A DNA stretch of 64,000 nt from Plutella xylostella (Eukaryota > Arthropoda > Insecta > Lepidoptera > Plutellidae): the NCBI RefSeq assembly GCF_932276165.1, contig NC_063993.1, positions 8,380,001 through 8,444,000 of the forward strand, in the 5' to 3' direction. Under the pieces are notes generated by a model. The model was not told the DNA's origin. It was given only the letters and a program-made list of their open reading frames with translations, and ran no database searches. Position 1 is the first letter of the stretch. Every line of letters begins with the position of its first letter. Positions 58,801 to 64,000 of this stretch are shown here, piece by piece. The position numbers and the translations under genes are program-made.

Positions 58801-61800
58801 CAAATATTTTTTGGTGGCACTGTATCCTCTTATGTTCCAGTACTTCTTTCTTAAGCATGTCACAGTAAGTCTTGGCCCACCATGATAAGTTAGTTCATGT
58901 GCTTCCGCTATAAGTAAGGTCGTGAGACGCCCTTCGTGGGGTATGATTGATGGATGCTTCATCTCAGGGTCTATGTTTGCCTTTGATAATCTTCCGCCAA
59001 CTCTGAGGATTCCTAATTTGTCGAGGAACGGTGTCAAAGGTAATAATTTGCTTTTACTTTGCACACGTTTGTGTTCGCGATAATGATCTATATCGCTTGC
59101 GAATGCTGATCTTTGCTCATTGATAATGATCAACCGACTTGCATTTTGTAGCTCGTGCGGCGTTAAATAGCTTGGCAGTTTCTTTGCTTTTGAAGACAAG
59201 AGAAGTTTAGTTGCCCGTAATATCCAAGACAACACCCGTCTGGCCTTTGTTATAGAGCTGTGTTTTGCTAATAAATCTGTTATGATGTTTTGCTGATGTG
59301 TGCTTTTTTGCTCATTGCTGACCTGAGTGACGTTGGTGTGCATTTTATTACGTAACTCCTCTTCTGTAGTATATGTTTTGATTTCAGATTCTTCATCTTG
59401 AGTACTTGTCGGTCCGTTCCACCATAATTTATGCTTCACCAGCTGAGTTGTGTAGATACCTCTGCTGGCTGCGTCAGCAGGATTTTGATCGGTCTTGACG
59501 TATCTCCAACATTCGGCCGGTATGTTCTTTGTGATTGATTTAACTCGGTTGGATACGAATATTTTCCATTTTCCAGGATCTCCGTGAAGCCACCCAAGGA
59601 CGATCATAGAGTCGCTGTATGCTGATATTTTGATTGAGTGACCCTCTAAGCTCTCTACAATTTTCTCCAATAACTTCGAGAGTAGGTCAGCTGCACTAAG
59701 TTCCAGTCGTGGTAACGTGATAGTCTTATCAGTGGGTACCAACTTTGTCTTGGCTGCTACTAATATTCTTTGAGATTCATCGCTAGTTCGTGCATATACT
59801 ACACATGCTAATGCTTTTTCGGATGAGTCACAGTACCCGATAAGCTCGATGACGCCTTTCTCTCCGCTTCCGATCCATCTTGGAACTGTGCATTGATTGA
59901 TATTTTCCAGGTCTGTTCTGATTTTTATCCACTCTGTTAGACTTTCTGCTGGTACTTCGTCTTCCCATTCCTTGACTTCTATCCAAACTTTTTGGAAAAG
60001 TAGCTTGAGTTTAGTAACGACTGGCGCTAGCCAGCCCAACGGATCAAACACCTTTGATATTTCTGATAGCAACTTCCGCTTTGTTAATTTTGATGTTGAT
60101 TCCTTGGATAGTCTGCACTCGAAAGTGAATTCATCGTTAGCCGGAGACCACCCTAGACCTAGGGTTTTGATTGTGTTTTCTGATTTAAAATTGAATATTT
60201 GCTCTGTCTGCTCAGTGTCCAGGTCTTCTAGAATGTCTGCTGCATTAGAAGTCCACTTTCTCAGCAAGAATCCTCCTGATTTCAATAACTGATCGAACTG
60301 TGCTACAACCAGTCTTGCTTCTTCTATAGAATGGGCTCCGCTAACCAAATCATCCATATAGAATTGATTTTCCAGAAATTTCGCTGCTTTCGGGAAACGT
60401 TCCCGTTCATCGGCTGCTAACTGCTTAAGCGTCATCATCGCAAGGAACGGGGCTGCTCTCGTCCCTTGACTTACGGTCGTAAGGTGATAGGATCGGATAG
60501 GTTCTTCTAGGGAATTCCGCCATACTATTTTTTGAAGATTTTGATCGTTTTCATCTAACAATATTTTTCGAAACATTTTTTCTATGTCGGCAATGAAGCC
60601 TACTTTATATTGTCTCCATGATAAAATAAGTGATTGCAAGTCTTTTTGTAAATTCGGACCTTTGTGCATTAAATCATTAAGACTGAACCCGGACGACGTC
60701 TTTGCTGACCCACTATAAACAACGCGTAGAGATTTGCTCGAGTCAGCTCGCTGCACGCCGTGGTGCGGGAGATAACATTCCGGGGAAGCCCTCTCGTTAT
60801 CTATACAGGGTGTCATATGACCTAAGTCTAGATATTCCTGCATGAATTGTTTGTAACTTGCTGCCAAATTAGGGTCCCTTTGTAGTCTCTTTTCGATGTT
60901 TCGATATTGTGCTATTGCTATGTGTTTCGACTCACCTAGCTTTTCTTCAAAATTTTCTGTCATTGGTAACCTGACCAGGTACCGTCCGTCTTCGAGTCTT
61001 TTTGTTGTTTGCTTATAAAAGTCGATACAATGTTGATCATCTGTTGACATTGAAGACTTCTCCGTTATACCCTCGATCTCCCAAAATTGTTTCAGGTCTT
61101 CGAAATTGCTGAGTACAACGTTGCAGTGAAATGATTGGGGCATGTTTCCGCATAGAATCCAGCCAAGGCGCGTTTGTTGTGCTAGTGGTTGTGATTGATT
61201 TTCGCCCTTGATTATCCCGCTTAAGATTATAGATGCGTATACATCCGCTCCGAATAGTAAATCGATTGGTCTACTCATATTATAATTGGGGTCCGCTAAT
61301 TTTATGTTATCTAAATACGGTAGACACGGTTTATCGAAGCTGTGATTCGGCAAGCTTTTGATTAAGTTGTTGATAATTAAAACTTCGGTTTCAAATGAGT
61401 AATCATCATTGACCGATGCGCATTTGATAGTGAGCATGCCTTTGCAATTATTTTGCTTTTGACCAACTCCAAAGATAGAGCCGTTACATTTTTGTCGTTG
61501 TAAACCTAATGATTGAGCGGCCTTTTCCGAAATTAATGATATCTGGGAGCCTTGGTCAATCAGGACCCTCATTATTTGCTGTGAACCGTCGATTGCCGTG
61601 ATTTTGACTTCTGCGGTTGCTAAGAGAACTTCGGTTGCCTTTCCCACGGCTGCATGGGGCGTAGTTGCTGCGTTGCTATTTTGTTCGTCGTGAGACTTCG
61701 AAGTACTCGCGGTTGATATGGTTGGTTTTTGCTTGCTAAAGGCGTCATGTAACAGGGTGTTATGGTTTTCATTACACGTACGACATCGTTTTATTGAATA

Positions 61801-63420
61801 ACATTTATTATTTTTATGAGAATACAAACAGTTTGCGCAGAGTTGCAACTTTTGCACTGTCTTAAGTTTCAATTCGCACGGCATTTGCAAGAAATTATTG
61901 CATTGGAATATGCCGTGTTCCTGGGAACATAATGGACATTTGATACCCGTAGATACGTGAAGTGCTTTCATGATGGGACGCGGTGGGAAAGTTTTGTTTG
62001 TAGGTTGATGTTCAAAATGCTGTTTACGATTTTGATAATAAGTTTGTTGGGTTCCTTGATTTATTTTTTGAGTCGAAAAGTCTTGTTTTCTGCGAGACGA
62101 CTCTAGGGTAGTGAATTTTAACTCTAAGAAGTCGATAAACTCTCGTAAAATGGGCAATTCACGGGGATTTTTTACTGATTCAATGTAATCTGCATGGGTC
62201 TCTGTGTCGAGTTTTTGTGATAGGATATGAACTATGATGGGGTCCCAGGTGCTTATGTTGACACCTAGGTTCTTTATAGCATTAAGTACCTCAACTGCTG
62301 TGTCGTGCATCCTCTTGATCTGCATCAGTGACTGTTGCTGCATGGTTGGGAGACTGAACAGGATATTCATGTGTGATGTGAATATTAGTCTTTGATTATT
62401 ATACCTGTTATTTAGGATTTCCCAGCATATGGTGTAGTTTTCGGAACTGATTTGTAGGTGACGAATCAAATTTTCGGCTTCACCTTTTACCTTGCTCTTC
62501 AAAAACTGCATTCTTTGTGCATTTGATAAGGACGGGTTGCGGTCGATTGTTTCTAGGAAAAGATCCTTGAATGAGGTCCAGTGCTGGTAGTTACCCGTAA
62601 AAACTGGAATATCCATTTTGGGCGTGGAATACTCGCGATGTGCAACAGACCACAATTTGCTGTTGATTGATTTGATGTACTCGTTGTATATTCGTTCATG
62701 CTTAGAAAATACGTTTTGATATACCTCATCCTCACCTTCTTGGTACATGTCAACTTCCCAGTGGAGAGAGTCGATAGCTGACCAGCGCTGCTGTAATGAT
62801 TTTATGGTGTATTCAAACTCCCATTTTTCGGACATGCTACTTAAATCTATGTTGCTTACTGTTCTCTCAAATGCTTTAAAGTTGGATATCTGCTTCCTGA
62901 GGAGCTCCCGCAGTTTCTCGTGGGATTTCGATGGTTCTGCTTGCTGTGCTGATTGATATGTGACATTAGGCGATGTTTGTTGTTGACTAGGTTGATTACC
63001 TTCATTATGCTGTGCTGCTTCGTCTGGAGTCACGATGGTTGCTGCCGGCTTATTGGCTGACAGTGGAGAGGCTGCCCGATCCCTTACACCAGAAATAGAT
63101 GCCTTTACTAATATAGGATGTTGGACAGAATCTCTGACTTTTATCTGCTTGATTAATGCCTTTGTAGATTCATACAAAGTTGTTGCCAATTGATATTCGG
63201 AATTGATAATATACGGATGCTGTTTGATTTCTTCGTAGGCACACAACTGTATGTGATTTCGTTGAAAGTCAGACCACAGGTCTTCCAGATTAGCTAACTT
63301 ACGCCTAGCATAGTCTGGTAGCGACTTTCTTTCCGCGGAGTCTTTTTTGATATTCCTATTTAAGGACTCGAGAGCCTCATAGGTTGTTTTTTGATTTTCA
63401 ATGAGATTATCTAGATCCAT
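55858..63420 (-). CDS. BEL/Pao Gag-Pol-Env polyprotein, 2,520 aa, intact
   Basis: Approximate residue positions. Gag has a DUF1759-type capsid region at 265-430 and a Cys/His-rich nucleocapsid at 490-560. The aspartic protease has D622 in IDQGSQ. The reverse transcriptase (about 890-1040) has YMDD at 1021-1024. The Pao/peptidase-A17 region is followed by RNase H from about 1190 (YCDSSEKA) to about 1316 (NPADAASRG). The integrase has an H2C2 zinc region near 1510, then core GVDYTG, YSDQGSNF and GGLWERAV, and a DUF5641-type C-terminal domain at about 1810-1860. From about 1900 the frame continues into an F-type envelope. This has a hydrophobic signal/leader (about 1911-1930), a furin-type RQRR at 2031-2034, the fusion-peptide-like GLVNGVGYLANTLFG, heptad-like helices, a Cys-rich ectodomain, a membrane segment at about 2455-2475 and an Arg-rich cytoplasmic tail. 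No stop or frameshift is visible. The Gag, Pol and Env assignments are firm; Env function is inferred. Confidence 0.95.
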   Translation of the reverse strand: MDLDNLIENQKTTYEALESLNRNIKKDSAERKSLPDYARRKLANLEDLWSDFQRNHIQLCAYEEIKQHPYIINSEYQLATTLYESTKALIKQIKVRDSVQHPILVKASISGVRDRAASPLSANKPAATIVTPDEAAQHNEGNQPSQQQTSPNVTYQSAQQAEPSKSHEKLRELLRKQISNFKAFERTVSNIDLSSMSEKWEFEYTIKSLQQRWSAIDSLHWEVDMYQEGEDEVYQNVFSKHERIYNEYIKSINSKLWSVAHREYSTPKMDIPVFTGNYQHWTSFKDLFLETIDRNPSLSNAQRMQFLKSKVKGEAENLIRHLQISSENYTICWEILNNRYNNQRLIFTSHMNILFSLPTMQQQSLMQIKRMHDTAVEVLNAIKNLGVNISTWDPIIVHILSQKLDTETHADYIESVKNPRELPILREFIDFLELKFTTLESSRRKQDFSTQKINQGTQQTYYQNRKQHFEHQPTNKTFPPRPIMKALHVSTGIKCPLCSQEHGIFQCNNFLQMPCELKLKTVQKLQLCANCLYSHKNNKCYSIKRCRTCNENHNTLLHDAFSKQKPTISTASTSKSHDEQNSNAATTPHAAVGKATEVLLATAEVKITAIDGSQQIMRVLIDQGSQISLISEKAAQSLGLQRQKCNGSIFGVGQKQNNCKGMLTIKCASVNDDYSFETEVLIINNLIKSLPNHSFDKPCLPYLDNIKLADPNYNMSRPIDLLFGADVYASIILSGIIKGENQSQPLAQQTRLGWILCGNMPQSFHCNVVLSNFEDLKQFWEIEGITEKSSMSTDDQHCIDFYKQTTKRLEDGRYLVRLPMTENFEEKLGESKHIAIAQYRNIEKRLQRDPNLAASYKQFMQEYLDLGHMTPCIDNERASPECYLPHHGVQRADSSKSLRVVYSGSAKTSSGFSLNDLMHKGPNLQKDLQSLILSWRQYKVGFIADIEKMFRKILLDENDQNLQKIVWRNSLEEPIRSYHLTTVSQGTRAAPFLAMMTLKQLAADERERFPKAAKFLENQFYMDDLVSGAHSIEEARLVVAQFDQLLKSGGFLLRKWTSNAADILEDLDTEQTEQIFNFKSENTIKTLGLGWSPANDEFTFECRLSKESTSKLTKRKLLSEISKVFDPLGWLAPVVTKLKLLFQKVWIEVKEWEDEVPAESLTEWIKIRTDLENINQCTVPRWIGSGEKGVIELIGYCDSSEKALACVVYARTSDESQRILVAAKTKLVPTDKTITLPRLELSAADLLSKLLEKIVESLEGHSIKISAYSDSMIVLGWLHGDPGKWKIFVSNRVKSITKNIPAECWRYVKTDQNPADAASRGIYTTQLVKHKLWWNGPTSTQDEESEIKTYTTEEELRNKMHTNVTQVSNEQKSTHQQNIITDLLAKHSSITKARRVLSWILRATKLLLSSKAKKLPSYLTPHELQNASRLIIINEQRSAFASDIDHYREHKRVQSKSKLLPLTPFLDKLGILRVGGRLSKANIDPEMKHPSIIPHEGRLTTLLIAEAHELTYHGGPRLTVTCLRKKYWNIRGYSATKKYLRSCVTCKRHDPVLGHQLMADLPEARVNEAPPFYHTGVDYTGFVEVKASRGRSIRTTKAYIAVFVCMVTKAVHLELVSDLSSEAFLAALRRMAARRNAPRHVYSDQGSNFIKANRLLQEEIEEFQSMFNDSFFSEVSEMEIDWHFNAATWASAGGLWERAVRSLKHHLKRVIGHQKLTFEEYSTLLSQLEACLNSRPLCALTENTDDLQILTPAHFLTGRAGSTIIQTKEDARTRWHLTSKLFTDIWKQWKLDYLTQLTERTKWRKSCKNIEVGEIVFIHDANLPPGKWAMGRVVQLHPGSDGLVIVVTLKTKNGLLRRPIIKLSALPLADTVSENKQEQTSKKASSQQTNESSEGQSSFGKKTRPCRQAKKKFDFISMAIGLLSFMSVMPTSRSEYNITEMSANQSLYFDPITKMQLIRDKWTLVVYHDMAPYWQGELAYKKLSNHLDKLCTNIEHNQQCHMILLQMNHDYSELQYNNQLLLTQHFTEHSRQRRGLVNGVGYLANTLFGVLDQRFADKYSEDIELIRNNQQHLVNLWRNQTSIVESEFNLLKRTEASMERQYNIISSRLNSLDKATNDLYMQIQSMSEVEDFIMSAMSAMNLLQNLKSIQNTLLDTITDVYQGQLNAHLLTPKQLQSELNVISGQLSKDLSIPIDNIQIDLYKIYKLLKIKTRITTQYLIFEIQFPLVSRDIYQMYQIIPIPHQFGKLMTEIVALSQYVSLNLNKDAYIILSIDELQGCILHEGHYLCELKSPIYHLSTDEKFCVFNNINDSCKVATATCRNQWIKLNNPLQYLYFCCDTYNLRIICDNTVHSRDIKRSGLITLQDKCQIKGKDYTLLASGHQFNTIQTAPNILTPDVPEINHIINITMPYFKEDDTDIDKLNSSIDGLESQIKSMKSNMDEMPVLSSHDIHQYSISYSLVGAGACAALVVACRRCRRRRLVLSPGAQRSDNSELKSVVHNESESVSARKAFSIIENSDM

Positions 63421-63787
63421 GCTGAATTAAGCAGTAATATGGAAAGATCTCACTTGATATGCTGCTACTGTAGTGCTGTTGCTCGAGCTTGCGCGGTGCT
63501 GTTGATGCTGTATGCTGCTGCGTAGCAAGCCGGCCTGGCTTGCCCACAGGAAGTGATGCTGTTGTGTGGGTAGCCTGCCTGGCCACCTCACTGCTGCTGA
63601 TGCTGCTATCCCTGGTAACAAGCCTGCTGGCTTGCTGTACCAGAACTGATGTATGCTGTGAGGGAGCTGTTGCAGCTCACCGCACTTGATGATTTAATCC
63701 AATGGTGCTAGCACTTCGTACACACGAAACTTTCACGAAAACTCGCGTTTCAGGTCCCGCCTGTACGGAGGCTCGAAGGACCAAAAA
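63421..63787 (-). promoter_or_regulatory. BEL/Pao 5' leader with primer-binding site and upstream ORF
   Basis: Next to the 5' LTR the minus strand reads TTTTTGGTCCTTCGAGCC. TGGTCCTTCGAGCC has the TGG start expected of a tRNA primer site and resembles sites I recall in other insect BEL elements; the tRNA is not assigned. A 64-codon upstream frame (63621-63427) ends six bases before the main ATG. The leader is rich in CAG/CTG words, so the frame may be incidental, but its position could affect translation of the polyprotein. Confidence 0.6.
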
Positions 63788-63988
63788 TGTTCGGGCTGCT
63801 GCCAAAACACTCTAATGATAGTTAAATAAAAGATTGATTTGCACTTAAAGACTGATTTAATGAGTGATCGCGGTGATGGTTGATGACACACTGATGTATA
63901 AAGAAAGGCGTCGCGCGCAGGCGGCGATCTAAGTATATGTACTTACTACTTATGCTATTTTACAAGGTGTTCGGTTACTTTCCGAACA
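63788..63988 (-). repeat. 5' LTR of BEL/Pao element
   Basis: 201 bp, same sequence as 55567-55767. This is the promoter-side LTR for the minus-strand element. It is followed on the right by ATCAG and the resumed Copia sequence. Confidence 0.95.
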
Positions 63989-64000
63989 ATCAGTTGGTTG
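63989..64000 (+). pseudogene. Copia gag-pol resumes
   Basis: Discounting the duplicated target bases, GCAGTTGGTTG continues the codons interrupted at 55566 (…HEA|VG…). An 'EAVG' motif is expected at this point of Copia polyproteins. The rest of the element, including RNase H and the 3' LTR, must lie beyond the window. Confidence 0.75.

Larger units (their letters stand above)
55567..63988 (-). mobile_element. Env-bearing BEL/Pao LTR retrotransposon (endogenous retrovirus-like), complete
   Basis: 8,422 bp with 201-bp LTRs at both ends, one 2,520-codon gag-pol-env frame and a primer-site-like sequence next to the 5' LTR. It lies antisense within the Copia gag-pol. The left flank ends AGCAG and the right flank begins ATCAG, a probable 5-bp target duplication with one mismatch. 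LTRs identical by eye and an unbroken frame point to a very young copy. Confidence 0.93.

Noticed and set aside
60800..60830. CTATACAGGGTGTCATATG as a MITE end inside the BEL ORF
   Set aside because: The polyprotein frame reads through it without disturbance and there is no partner arm, so the similarity to CAGGGTG MITE ends is coincidental.

Overview
This is 64 kb of AT-rich, repeat-dense insect DNA, almost certainly lepidopteran (moth or butterfly). The evidence is its mobile-element mix: an RTE-type LINE with the C-terminal signature seen in moth 'endonuclease-reverse transcriptases', a tRNA-headed SINE with a (TG)n tail, many short inverted-repeat elements with TA- or TAA-like targets, an iMet-primed Copia element, and an env-bearing BEL/Pao element. 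I found no convincing host protein-coding gene, tRNA gene, rRNA gene or CRISPR array. Every long open frame belongs to a transposable element, so the window looks like intergenic or deep-intronic sequence.

Layout. 1-5,990: unique-looking AT-rich DNA with one small inverted-repeat element (871-1,018), a SINE 3' end and scattered repeat scraps. 5,995-9,400: a LINE 3' fragment, then a full-coding-length RTE retrotransposon on the minus strand (ORF 6,404-9,328, 974 aa). 9,400-14,010: mostly unrecognised DNA with one perfect 22-bp hairpin. 14,012-15,122: a decayed PIF/Harbinger-like DNA transposon with 62-bp terminal inverted repeats, interrupted by other repeats. 15,123-37,796: mostly unrecognised AT-rich DNA with MITEs, SINE pieces and an unusual interleaved inverted repeat (34,039-34,328). 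37,797-40,163: a 5'-truncated CR1/L2/Daphne-like LINE (minus) beside a 55-bp-arm fold-back element (40,201-40,429). 40,740-51,100: a dense MITE/SINE/LINE-remnant zone, including a 0.6-kb element with about 95-bp arms and a 1-kb segment inserted into a SINE tail.

51,904 to the end: a Ty1/Copia element on the plus strand (LTR 51,904-52,155, iMet-type primer site, gag-pol with one +1 frameshift). It is split by an antisense BEL/Pao element at 55,567-63,988. The BEL element has two 201-bp LTRs that I read as identical and one uninterrupted 2,520-codon gag-pol-env frame. Its last quarter is a class-I-like, F-type envelope with a furin-type site, a fusion-peptide-like stretch and a C-terminal membrane anchor. 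The last 12 bases return to the Copia coding sequence in register.

How the parts relate: the RTE and BEL elements each encode everything they are known to need for mobility and may be active or very recently so. The SINE, MITEs and truncated LINEs depend on enzymes supplied elsewhere. The nesting order gives a history: Copia first, then BEL; SINE first, then the 1-kb insertion; Harbinger-like element first, then the repeats inside it. The BEL element is the most interesting object here.
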